DNA of 64,000 nt from Enterobacter hormaechei subsp. xiangfangensis. GTDB lineage: Bacteria; Pseudomonadota; Gammaproteobacteria; Enterobacterales; Enterobacteriaceae. How positions within the stretch are numbered: the stretch's first letter is position 1; every line of letters begins with the position of its first letter. The translations under genes were made by a program, and so were the position numbers. Positions 44,222 through 51,783 of the stretch are shown here, in pieces. The stretch covers positions 1,860,001-1,924,000 of the forward strand of contig NZ_CP017183.1 of the NCBI RefSeq assembly GCF_001729785.1, written 5' to 3'. Under the pieces are notes generated by a model. It worked only from the letters and a program-made list of their open reading frames with translations, was not told the origin of the DNA and made no database searches.

Positions 44222-44812
44222 TTAATGTTCAATCTGGTGATTAATAAAACGATTGAACTGAAATTGCAGCGAGTTGATCATCTGCGATGACCAGCGCACT
44301 GCACCATTTTCGGGCAATGTCTGCGGCATCCAGACGGCATACGCAAACAGCGCCATGCACAGAACGCGCTCCAGCTGGTTGCCTTTTTGCGGCACGAGGA
44401 TTGGCAGGCGGAAACGCCAGCGGCAGGGCCAGAGCAGCGGTACGCCCGCTGGCGTCAGCATATCGGCGAGGATATGGCTTAAGTAGCCAAGCACCATGCC
44501 CTGAATGGCATCCGCCGGGACGATCCAGCTCTCCGGAACCTTTAAATAGAAGAGTGTAAGCAGGCCAAATACGGCCAGCAGGCTGTGGGTAAACCCGCGA
44601 TGACCAAAGGCTCTGGCGATGGGCTTTGAAATCCACTTTAGCCGCTGGCCAAGGAATGACTTTGGATGATCTATGTCCGGCAGCAGGCAGGTAAGTACGG
44701 CGGAAGGGACAATATGCCACCAGTCCCCCTGTGCCAGCACAGGGGTCAGTTCAGCGTTTTTGGCAAACACTGCACAGGCAAGTGAAAAAAGCAGGTGGCC
44801 TTCCGCCGTCAT
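44222..44812 (-). CDS. ydjM: LexA-regulated metal-dependent hydrolase-like membrane protein YdjM
   Basis: The 196-residue protein has several hydrophobic segments and the YdjM family motif DIDHPKS followed by GHRGFTHSLL. The E. coli protein has the same length. Function is unknown; it is part of the SOS regulon in E. coli. A perfect LexA box lies 17-32 bases ahead of the ATG. It is read toward tcyP, 127 bases away. Confidence 0.94.
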   Translation of the reverse strand: MTAEGHLLFSLACAVFAKNAELTPVLAQGDWWHIVPSAVLTCLLPDIDHPKSFLGQRLKWISKPIARAFGHRGFTHSLLAVFGLLTLFYLKVPESWIVPADAIQGMVLGYLSHILADMLTPAGVPLLWPCRWRFRLPILVPQKGNQLERVLCMALFAYAVWMPQTLPENGAVRWSSQMINSLQFQFNRFINHQIEH

Positions 44813-44828
44813 GATAAAACCCGGTAAA

Positions 44829-44844
44829 CTGTCGATTCATACAG
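44829..44844 (-). promoter_or_regulatory. LexA box upstream of ydjM
   Basis: CTGT, eight bases, ACAG in AACTGTCGATTCATACAGTA. A further CTGTATAAAAAC half-box lies nearby near 44857-44872 on the minus strand. E. coli ydjM also has two LexA boxes. Confidence 0.88.
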
Positions 44845-44907
44845 TATAGGGTTTTTATACAGTGTGTGAAAGAGGTGACGGTGTAACTCTTTGTCACAAA
44901 CGCGCGG

Positions 44908-45669
44908 TTAGCGCGCCAGCCAGCCACCGTCTACGGCGAGAGTATGACCGTTAACGTAATCAGATGCTCTTGAAGCCAGAAACACCACCGGACCCTGTAA
45001 ATCCTCCGGGAGACCCCAGCGGCCCGCCGGAATCCGGTCGAGGATCGCCTGGCTGCGCTGCTCATCATCGCGAAGCTGCCGGGTGTTATTGGTCGCCATA
45101 TAACCTGGCGCGATAGCGTTCACGTTAATACCTAGCGGCGCCCATTCGTTCGCCAGCAGGCGGGTGAGGCCCAGCACGCCGCTTTTGGACGCCGTATAGG
45201 AGGGCACCCGGATGCCGCCCTGGAAGGAGAGCATGGAAGCAATGTTAATGATCTTGCCGCCCTGACCCTGCGCGATAAACTGTTTCGCCACTGCCTGAGA
45301 GAGGAAAAAGACTGATTTCAGATTGAGATCGATGACCTCGTCCCAGTCCTTCTCACTAAATTCCAGCGCATCGGCACGGCGGATGGTGCCGGCATTGTTA
45401 ACCAGAATATCGATGCGGCCCATCTCAGCGACTGCGGTATCCACCACGCTCTGAATACTCTCCTGCTTGCCAAGATCGGCGCGAATCGCGATAAAGCGTC
45501 GTCCCAGCGCCGTAACGCGCGCTGCCGTTTCGTCAGGAACCTTGCGGTTAACCCCCACGATATCGCATCCTGCTTCGGCGAGGGCAATGGCCATGCCTTG
45601 CCCCAGACCGGTATCGCACCCGGTCACCATCGCCACTTTTCCTGCCAGAGTAAAAGCATCCAGTATCAT
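44908..45669 (-). CDS. kduD: 2-dehydro-3-deoxy-D-gluconate 5-dehydrogenase KduD
   Basis: The 253-residue short-chain dehydrogenase matches E. coli KduD in length and sequence (GCDTGLGQGMA, LEFSEKDWD, PSYTASKSG, DGGWLAR). It reduces 2,5-diketo-3-deoxygluconate from pectin or hexuronate breakdown. The Y-x-x-x-K pair is in YTASK. The ATG at 45669 has GAGGCGCG upstream. It is alone here: the usual partner kduI is not adjacent, and E. coli has nothing between ydjM and yniC. Confidence 0.93.
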   Translation of the reverse strand: MILDAFTLAGKVAMVTGCDTGLGQGMAIALAEAGCDIVGVNRKVPDETAARVTALGRRFIAIRADLGKQESIQSVVDTAVAEMGRIDILVNNAGTIRRADALEFSEKDWDEVIDLNLKSVFFLSQAVAKQFIAQGQGGKIINIASMLSFQGGIRVPSYTASKSGVLGLTRLLANEWAPLGINVNAIAPGYMATNNTRQLRDDEQRSQAILDRIPAGRWGLPEDLQGPVVFLASRASDYVNGHTLAVDGGWLAR

Positions 45670-45797
45670 ACGCGCCTCAGAAGTCAGGTTATTGTCATTC
45701 TGCACGTAAGAATAGGAGTCTGGAGTGAGAAAAGCAAATAAAGTAAAACGTTGTTTTGATTTTGCGGGGCAGGCAGCCGAAGCTGCCTGAAAGAGCG

Positions 45798-46469
45798 TTA
45801 CTCCCCACGCAGATGGCGGGCAGTCAATTCTTCAAGAGACGTCAGCCTGACATCCGCCAGGGCAAAACGGGGATCGTGTCGGCCTTCTTCAGCCGGCACA
45901 ACGATGGAGCGCATACGTGCGGCTTTGGACGCCACCATGCCGTTAACCGAATCTTCCAGCGCCACACAGGTAAGCGGATCCAGCCCCAGTTTCGCGGCGC
46001 AGTCCATATACACCTGCGGATGTGGCTTGCTGTACGGAAGCTTTTCGGCCGAGGCCAGCGCGTCGAAGCTGTCGCGCAGCCCGAACATCGTCAGCACTTT
46101 TTCCAGGATATGCAGCGGTGAGGCGGAGGCCAGCCCCACTTTCAGCCCTTGCGCCTTGCACAGGGCGATAGCGTCGCGTACGCCCGGTAACAGAGGCTTA
46201 TACTCTTCTACGAGGGAGATGGCGCGGTTGATAATGCGCGCCGTAACTTCGTCGCGATCCGGGCCAACCCATGGCTGGTGGGCATACCAAAGGTCAACCA
46301 CCATATCGATGCGCAGCCCCAGGGTATCGGGAAGCTCGTTACGACGACTGATATCGACGCCGAGGCTGGCCATCACGTCCAGTTCAGCCCGATCCCACAG
46401 GGGTTCGGAATCAATCATCAATCCATCCATGTCAAAAATAGCGGCAAGTATCTTGCGCGGTGTCGACAT
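45798..46469 (-). CDS. hxpB: Hexitol/2-deoxyglucose-6-phosphate phosphatase HxpB (YniC)
   Basis: The 223-residue haloacid dehalogenase-like phosphatase has the nucleophile D13 and D15 in FDMDGLMIDSEP, the middle LASASP, and ALEDSVNG. It hydrolyses phosphorylated hexitols and 2-deoxyglucose-6-phosphate. It diverges from yniB with 140 bases between them. Length matches E. coli. Confidence 0.96.
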   Translation of the reverse strand: MSTPRKILAAIFDMDGLMIDSEPLWDRAELDVMASLGVDISRRNELPDTLGLRIDMVVDLWYAHQPWVGPDRDEVTARIINRAISLVEEYKPLLPGVRDAIALCKAQGLKVGLASASPLHILEKVLTMFGLRDSFDALASAEKLPYSKPHPQVYMDCAAKLGLDPLTCVALEDSVNGMVASKAARMRSIVVPAEEGRHDPRFALADVRLTSLEELTARHLRGE

Positions 46470-46609
46470 TACAACATCTCCTTATCTTGGGGTAAGACGA
46501 ACGGTGCTAAGCACAAGCAATTTAGCATATTGCATGCAAAGAGCGGGCGAAATTGACCGACAGCAGGTAGACTTAGGCACAAATAACGCGTCTTTATGAA
46601 GAGGAACTA

Positions 46610-47146
46610 ATGACGTATCAACAAGCTGGACGCATCGCGGTCTTAAAACGTGTTGCTGGTTGGGTTATTTTTATTCCCGCCCTGATTTCAACGCTGATCT
46701 CCGTACTCAAATTTATGTACGATCACAGCGAAAAACAGCCGGGCATCAATGCCGTTATGCTTGATTTTGCCCACGTCATGATTGAGATGATGCGGTTTAA
46801 CACCCCGTTCCTGAACGTCTTCTGGTTCAACTCGCCCACGCCGGATTTTCACCACCAGCTGAATGTCGGTTTCTGGATAATCTATGCGTTGATATTTATC
46901 GCGATGGCGTTGCAGGCCTCCGGCGCGCGCATGAGTCGCCAGACCCGCTTTTTACGCGAAGGGGTGGAAGATCAGCTGATACTTGAGAAGGCGAAAGGCC
47001 CTGACGGGATGAGCCGCGAGCAGATCGAATCGCGCATTGTCGTTCCGCGTCATACCATTTTTGTGCAGTTTTTCCCGCTCTACATCCTGCCGGTCATCAT
47101 CATTGTGGCCGGGTATTTCTTCTTTACGCTGCTTGGCTTCCTGTAA
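46610..47146 (+). CDS. yniB: Inner membrane protein YniB
   Basis: The 178-residue protein has three or four hydrophobic segments and matches E. coli YniB over its length. Function unknown. GAAGAGGAACTA precedes the ATG. It is convergent with yniA, with a GC-rich hairpin between. Confidence 0.93.
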   Translation: MTYQQAGRIAVLKRVAGWVIFIPALISTLISVLKFMYDHSEKQPGINAVMLDFAHVMIEMMRFNTPFLNVFWFNSPTPDFHHQLNVGFWIIYALIFIAMALQASGARMSRQTRFLREGVEDQLILEKAKGPDGMSREQIESRIVVPRHTIFVQFFPLYILPVIIIVAGYFFFTLLGFL

Positions 47147-47154
47147 ATCCTAAG

Positions 47155-47180
47155 GGAAGGGGCGTGATGCTGCCCCTTCC
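47155..47180. terminator. Hairpin between yniB and yniA
   Basis: GGAAGGGGC and GCCCCTTCC form a 9-bp stem around eight bases. There is no T-run, so termination is uncertain. Confidence 0.35.
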
Positions 47181-47182
47181 GG

Positions 47183-48043
47183 CTATGCCGCCAGAATACG
47201 GTCCAGCGCCCGCTGGGCATTTACCAGATGACTCCCGCCAAACAAAATAGCCCGGTTTAGCAAGGTGTACAGCTGATAAACCGGCTGACGATCAAGGAAA
47301 CCCGCAGGTAACGGCGAGACAGACTGATAGCCATCATAAATTTGCGGCGGCTGTTCAGGGTGCAACGGCAGCATCGCGAGGTCACACTCTCTGTCGCCCC
47401 AGTAGCAGGCCGGGTCATATATATAGGGACCATCAGGCCCAAGCGCGCAGTTGTTTGACCATAAATCACCGTGCAGAAGGGAAGCCTGAGGCTGATGCGA
47501 AGCCAGACGCTGCTGAATATGTTCAACAATCGCGTCGATGTTGCCGAACGCTAATCCCTTTTCAGCGGCCAGCTCCAGCTGCCAGCCGATGCGCTGTTCG
47601 GCGAAAAAAGTCGACCAGCGGCGCTGCCATGCGTTTGGCTGTGGGGTGGTGGAGAGGTCGTTATCGAAATCGAGCCCAAACTGAGGTTGATCGCTCCACT
47701 GGTGCAAACGGGCGATCTGTTGCCCGAGAATAAAGGCGTTGTGCGCATCCAGAGGACGCGCGGGAAGATAGTTCATCACCAGAAAGCTATAGTCACGATC
47801 GCTGCCGACGGCTAAAACCTGCGGAACGGTGACTGTTTTACTGCGCGATAACAGCTCAAGCTGATCGGCTTCGGCAGTAAAAATGGGTAGCAATTCGCGC
47901 TCATCACATTTAACGAAAAGATCGCGCCCGGCGTAACGTAAATGCCATGCGGCATGGATCTCTCCGCCTGGCAGTTCGTTACGCAGTTCAATTTCACCTT
48001 CACCCAGCTGCTCACTTAAAAGATGACTGATAGCCTGCCACAT
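47183..48043 (-). CDS. yniA: Fructosamine kinase-family protein YniA
   Basis: The 286-residue protein has the aminoglycoside-phosphotransferase-like fold of fructosamine/ketosamine-3-kinases; the catalytic LLHGDLWSNN and the DPACYWG metal motif are visible. It probably phosphorylates glycated amines or proteins. No signal peptide. ydiZ lies upstream on the same strand, 105 bases away. Confidence 0.94.
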   Translation of the reverse strand: MWQAISHLLSEQLGEGEIELRNELPGGEIHAAWHLRYAGRDLFVKCDERELLPIFTAEADQLELLSRSKTVTVPQVLAVGSDRDYSFLVMNYLPARPLDAHNAFILGQQIARLHQWSDQPQFGLDFDNDLSTTPQPNAWQRRWSTFFAEQRIGWQLELAAEKGLAFGNIDAIVEHIQQRLASHQPQASLLHGDLWSNNCALGPDGPYIYDPACYWGDRECDLAMLPLHPEQPPQIYDGYQSVSPLPAGFLDRQPVYQLYTLLNRAILFGGSHLVNAQRALDRILAA

Positions 48044-48148
48044 GATGTCTCTCCCATGTTGTCTGCCAGATCATAAAGTTAGCGCAAAACGGCTATAAAA
48101 AAACAGGAACTAACGCACAACTGAGCGGTTTAATTTTATACAGGGCAC

Positions 48149-48439
48149 TTATTGTTCTTTTTTATGCCAGTTTTCCCAGCTATCCACATCAATTTCCGTG
48201 GCTTTGTCAGTCACGCTTTCCACCAGGCTACTGGCCAGCGCCTTCACCTCTTCCTGACTCAGCGGGCTTATCAGGCCAAATGCCAGTGAGCCGAGATCGT
48301 GAATATTGCCCTCATCGTCCGTCAGCGTAAGCAGAAAATTGGCGCGCGTGAACGCGTTGTTGAGTTCATTCAGTTCGGTCAGCGACGCCTCATGAATATT
48401 CACGGTTACGACGTAGCGGGTGATATCACCACTGCTCAT
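48149..48439 (-). CDS. ydiZ: Uncharacterised protein YdiZ
   Basis: The 96-residue acidic protein matches E. coli YdiZ in length and sequence (SSGDITRYVVTVNIHEASL, NWHKKEQ). No domain, signal peptide or membrane segment is evident, and its role is unknown. AACGAGGTG precedes the ATG. pfkB is upstream on the same strand with 91 bases between. Confidence 0.9.
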   Translation of the reverse strand: MSSGDITRYVVTVNIHEASLTELNELNNAFTRANFLLTLTDDEGNIHDLGSLAFGLISPLSQEEVKALASSLVESVTDKATEIDVDSWENWHKKEQ

Positions 48440-48500
48440 AATTCACCTCGTTGTTATCCTGAAAGTTTTCTTAGCATAGTCGATATGCCCTGTTTAGCGA

Positions 48501-48525
48501 CTTCCCCCTCCATGGGAAGGGGAAG
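48501..48525. terminator. GC-rich hairpin after pfkB
   Basis: CTTCCCC and GGGGAAG pair around 11 bases, just downstream of the pfkB stop. There is no following T-run on the minus strand, so it is a weak terminator at best. Confidence 0.35.
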
Positions 48526-48530
48526 CAGGT

Positions 48531-49463
48531 TCAGCTTCTCTCGAGGTAATCGACAATTTTCTGGGTATCCGCAAGCGAACACAGACGCGTTCCCTGGTTT
48601 ATGGTGGCTGCACTCCCTGCCGCGACGCCATAGCGTGCCATCTCCAGAAGCGAAGCGCCCTGCGCCAGCTTCAGCACCATCGCGCCAACCATACTGTCAC
48701 CGGCACCCACGGTGCTCTGGCTTTTCATCGGCGGTGGCACAACCTGCACAAAGCCCGTCTTATCGACGGCCAGCGCACCCTGAGGACCGAGAGAAACAAC
48801 AACGCGATGTGCTTTGCCCGTACGTACCAGCTCTTCTGCGGCAGTACGAACGTCATCAGGCTGGCTGAGTTCTCGATTAACCAGGGCACTGAGCTCTTTC
48901 TGGTTAGGTTTAACGAGTTCAAGTTGTCCGGGTTCTAACGCCGCCTTCAGGGCTTCGCCCGAGCTATCGACAATGCAGCGGATGCCGCGCTGGAGCGCCG
49001 CCTGAACCAGCGCCGTCAGTTTCTCTGTTTTGACGCCCGGCGGCAGGCTACCGCTGATCACCAGTAATGAGCCGCTTTCAATGGTCAGCACTTTCTCTTC
49101 CAGTTGACGAAACTCATCATCGGTCAATTTCGCCCCCGGCATCACAAAGCGATATTGCTCGCCGCTGGATTCAACATGGACATGCAGGTTCTGCCGGGTC
49201 CAGTCTTTAGCGTCGACGGTGTCTACGGCCACCTGTTCATCTGCCAGCAACGCCACCAGATGTTCTCCCGTGGCGCCGCCAGCGGGGAAGATGGCGGTGG
49301 CTTTTCCGCCGAGATGGGTAATAGCGCGCGCCACGTTGATGCCGCCGCCGCCCGGCTCAAACACCGGCGCGCTACAGCGCAGCTTACCTTCCGGGTAGAT
49401 TTGCGGCGTCATTGTCGCGGAGTCGAGGGAAGGGGAGAGTGTCAGCGTATAAATCGAAGCCAT
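48531..49463 (-). CDS. pfkB: 6-phosphofructokinase isozyme 2
   Basis: The 310-residue ribokinase-family enzyme phosphorylates fructose-6-phosphate. GGGGINVARA near residue 37 and the C-terminal GAGDSMVGAM, with the catalytic aspartate, are clear. The second of two tandem ATGs (49463) is chosen since GGAGG lies six bases ahead and MASIYTLTL aligns with E. coli MVRIYTLTL. It diverges from ydiY. Confidence 0.95.
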   Translation of the reverse strand: MASIYTLTLSPSLDSATMTPQIYPEGKLRCSAPVFEPGGGGINVARAITHLGGKATAIFPAGGATGEHLVALLADEQVAVDTVDAKDWTRQNLHVHVESSGEQYRFVMPGAKLTDDEFRQLEEKVLTIESGSLLVISGSLPPGVKTEKLTALVQAALQRGIRCIVDSSGEALKAALEPGQLELVKPNQKELSALVNRELSQPDDVRTAAEELVRTGKAHRVVVSLGPQGALAVDKTGFVQVVPPPMKSQSTVGAGDSMVGAMVLKLAQGASLLEMARYGVAAGSAATINQGTRLCSLADTQKIVDYLERS

Positions 49464-49710
49464 CATGACCTCCTTTTATCATGGGTTCTTTTAAGCCTGG
49501 CACCGTTTGGCAGGAAGGCAACGTAAATAACAGTATGATTTTAAATATGAATGCTGACAAATAAGCTGCGCCGGGCATATAAAATAAAACGCGTTTTGGG
49601 ATCGTTCTTATTCAAAAAATGAAAGAAGAAAATATTGCTATGTTATTTGCGGCTTTTTATAATTTGTTACCTTTCTATGGTCGCCTTGTCATTGATCCGC
49701 AAGAAAGTTT

Positions 49711-49735
49711 CCGAGACCGTGACGGTCTCTTTTTA
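49711..49735 (+). terminator. Intrinsic terminator upstream of ydiY
   Basis: GAGACC, a five-base loop, GGTCTC followed by TTTTTA. It sits only 25 bases before the ydiY ATG, so it could be an attenuator in the ydiY leader or the end of a short upstream transcript. Confidence 0.7.
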
Positions 49736-49759
49736 TGTTGTACGGACTCCTTAAATAAA

Positions 49760-50518
49760 ATGAAGCTTTTGAAGACAGTACCCGCAGCACTGATGCTGGC
49801 GGGTGGCGTATTTGCGTCACTGAATGCAACCGCCGATGATACCGTTTTTACTGTCATGGACGATCCCTCCACTGCCAAAAAACCCTTTGAAGGTAACGTG
49901 AATGCCGGGTATCTGGCGCAATCCGGTAACACGAAAAGTTCCTCCCTGACCGCAGACAGCACCCTGACCTGGTACGGCAACACCACGGCCTGGTCGCTGT
50001 GGGGAAATGCCAGCAACACCTCTGCTAACGATCAACGCTCATCGGAGAAATACGCGGTAGGCGGACGTAGCCGATACAACATGACCGATTATGACTACCT
50101 GTTCGGGCAGGCGAGTTGGCTGACTGACCGCTACAACGGCTATCGCCAGCGTGATGTCGTAACTGCGGGTTATGGTCGTCAGTTCCTCAATGGGCCGGTG
50201 CACAGCCTGCGTTTTGAATTCGGTCCGGGTGTCCGTTACGACGAGTACACCAACGGCGAAGATGAAACCCAGCCGCTGGGTTATGCATCGGGCACCTATG
50301 CATGGCAGATGACCGACAACGCAAAATTCACCCAGGGTGTGTCGGTGTTTGGTGCTGAAGATACAACGCTGAACTCAGAAAGTGCGTTGAACGTGGCGAT
50401 CAATGAACACTTTGGACTCAAGGTGGCGTACAACGTAACCTGGAACTCATCCCCACCTGATTCTGCACCGGAACATACCGATCGCCGAACCACGATTTCA
50501 TTAGGTTATAAAATGTAA
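49760..50518 (+). CDS. ydiY: Exported beta-barrel-like protein YdiY (DUF481)
   Basis: The 252-residue protein has a signal peptide (MKLLKTVPAALMLAGGVFASLNATA) and a DUF481 salt-induced outer membrane-like region with repeated aromatic strands (GNTKSSSLTADSTLTWYG ...). It matches E. coli YdiY in length. In E. coli it is acid-inducible; function unknown. The ATG at 49760 is the family start; the frame is open 47 codons upstream but this crosses the terminator hairpin. Confidence 0.93.
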   Translation: MKLLKTVPAALMLAGGVFASLNATADDTVFTVMDDPSTAKKPFEGNVNAGYLAQSGNTKSSSLTADSTLTWYGNTTAWSLWGNASNTSANDQRSSEKYAVGGRSRYNMTDYDYLFGQASWLTDRYNGYRQRDVVTAGYGRQFLNGPVHSLRFEFGPGVRYDEYTNGEDETQPLGYASGTYAWQMTDNAKFTQGVSVFGAEDTTLNSESALNVAINEHFGLKVAYNVTWNSSPPDSAPEHTDRRTTISLGYKM

Positions 50519-50521
50519 TAT

Positions 50522-50560
50522 CGTCGGGCCGAGAATAATCCCGGCCCGTTTTTTATTTTC
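50522..50560 (+). terminator. Intrinsic terminator after ydiY
   Basis: CGGGCCG and CGGCCCG pair around ten bases and TTTTTTATTTT follows. Confidence 0.85.
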
Positions 50561-50622
50561 TGAAACTGTGCTTATTTATATTAAACGGCGTTTTAAAATA
50601 ATGTGTCTGGTTTCATCTTCAT

Positions 50623-50640
50623 AATTTCTCCATAATTAGC
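50623..50640 (+). promoter_or_regulatory. BaeR-like box upstream of a small exported gene
   Basis: AATTTCTCCATAATTAGC matches the BaeR consensus TTTTTCTCCATDATTGGC in TTTCTCCATAATT and GC, with one mismatch in the last part. It lies about 140 bases before the small gene at 50782. Confidence 0.5.
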
Positions 50641-50781
50641 TGGCCAGGGCTTATTCAGTTTATTTGACACGAATTGATAAATAATTTGACTAGGCAAGAA
50701 TGTGATCCAGATCTACACTTACGGCACAGGCGAAAAACTTGCCTCAGGCATATCGCATTAAATAAGTATGAGAATAAAATT

Positions 50782-51011
50782 ATGAAAAAATCAAAACCGC
50801 TACAGCAGCGATGGTGCTTTCCGCACTTTCATTTGGCGTATTTGCTGCTGATAATACGCAACCTGCCAATGACGTTAACAGCCCAATCGGGATCGCTAAA
50901 GCCTCTGATGTAGAAGCAGGCTCCAACATTGCCCCTGGCTCTCAGTCTACCGGCCAGTCAATGAATGATGCATTTGATGTACATAAGCTGGTGGCGGGTG
51001 AGTGGTCCTGA
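50782..51011 (+). pseudogene. Frameshifted small exported protein
   Basis: From the ATG at 50782 the frame begins M-K-K then leaves the coding frame; from 50811 the shifted frame reads MVLSALSFGVFAADN and continues to a stop at 51011. Restoring one A in the run of six after the ATG gives a 76-residue protein with a classical signal peptide (M-K-K-I-K-T-A-T-A-A-M-V-L-S-A-L-S-F) cut near VFAA. The mature part of about 53 residues is acidic and polar (GIAKASDVEAGS, FDVHKLVAGEWS). I do not recognise the family. A BaeR-like box is upstream. It may be a sequencing error in the homopolymer, a real pseudogene, or a slippage gene. Confidence 0.65.
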
Positions 51012-51059
51012 TATTTCAACTGCCACGTGTGACGGAATATATACGCTGCCACAGCCTGT

Positions 51060-51090
51060 CGAAAACCGGCTTATGACGTACCGGTTTTGG
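51060..51090. terminator. AAAACCGG/CCGGTTTT hairpin
   Basis: AAAACCGG and CCGGTTTT pair around 11 bases between the frameshifted gene and yniD. Its A and T ends make it able to act on either strand. Confidence 0.55.
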
Positions 51091-51160
51091 ACCATAAATT
51101 ATCGTAAAGATAGTTAAGATTTATTCAGTAAATTCACGGCAGGTTTTCGCTGACAAAATA

Positions 51161-51268
51161 TCAGCCCCAGATCATAGCGGCCCAGCGCAGCAGCAACATC
51201 GCGCCGCAAATAGCAATTAACACCACGACCATTTTCCAGTGCTTCACGGCAAATCTTTTTGTTGGCAT
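51161..51268 (-). CDS. yniD: Small membrane protein YniD
   Basis: The 35-residue peptide begins MPTKRFAVKHWKMVVV and ends AAMIWG, almost the same as E. coli YniD. A basic N-terminus is followed by one transmembrane segment of about 20 residues. Function is unknown. TTAGGTTATGCC gives a plausible AGG ribosome site. Confidence 0.88.
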   Translation of the reverse strand: MPTKRFAVKHWKMVVVLIAICGAMLLLRWAAMIWG

Positions 51269-51366
51269 AACCTAATCCTTGTCAGTTGATACCCTTAGTC
51301 TACCAAAGTCTGCGCCAGAAAGCGCTCAACAAGGGAGAACAGGTTATGCCGGAACACCGGTTCGGC

Positions 51367-51459
51367 TTAAAACCAATGGAATCTGTCAGCCAGAATCAAT
51401 ACCAGGCCAGCAGCGGAAAGTAGATTTAATATCACAACGGTTCTACTCGATACGTTCAT
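51367..51459 (-). CDS. YncL-like microprotein, single membrane span
   Basis: A 30-residue open frame starts MNVSSRTVVILN and ends ADRFHWF. It strongly resembles the E. coli small membrane protein I remember as YncL (MNVSSRTVVLINFF ... RFGWFI). AGGGG stands seven bases before the ATG. It has a hydrophobic middle of about 18 residues. It lies 98 bases upstream of yniD on the same strand. The paralogue assignment is from memory; the ribosome site and family resemblance make expression likely. Confidence 0.75.
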   Translation of the reverse strand: MNVSSRTVVILNLLSAAGLVLILADRFHWF

Positions 51460-51619
51460 GTGATACCCCTTCGATGTTTAAGGACCAGATCAAGAATAGC
51501 TCAGCACTTTCGGATTGCGAGCACCCGTCAACAAAAGTTCATTAATGCAGACAACAGTATGTGCGGTTCAAAACGGTCGCTGGAAGGTGCATTCGCCCTG
51601 TCAATAGTGTTACCATTAC

Positions 51620-51783
51620 GTCGCCTGTCGTAAACCCGCATTATTCTGAAATCGGCCGGTGAATGATGACGAACCAATTTGACGATTGTTGGTCAGATGG
51701 TTTCGTAATCTACTGTTTAATCACGATTATTTTCTTTGTATATGCTCTTATGTGTGGGGCATCACTGCAAATAAGGATATAAA
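51620..51783 (+). promoter_or_regulatory. thrS leader with translational operator
   Basis: In E. coli thrS mRNA has a long leader that mimics the anticodon arm of threonine tRNA, bound by ThrRS for autoregulation. Here AGAT at 51695-51698 and ATCT at 51708-51711 enclose a loop with the CGT anticodon triplet at 51704-51706, like operator domain 2. Closer to the start, ATAAGGATATAAAATG provides the ribosome site. Limits of the leader are approximate. The 324-base gap 51460-51783 holds nothing else I can support. Confidence 0.65.

Noticed and set aside
49619..49759. 47-residue in-frame extension of ydiY
   Set aside because: It crosses an intrinsic terminator and precedes a complete signal peptide, so it is not part of the mature gene; kept only as a possible leader finding.
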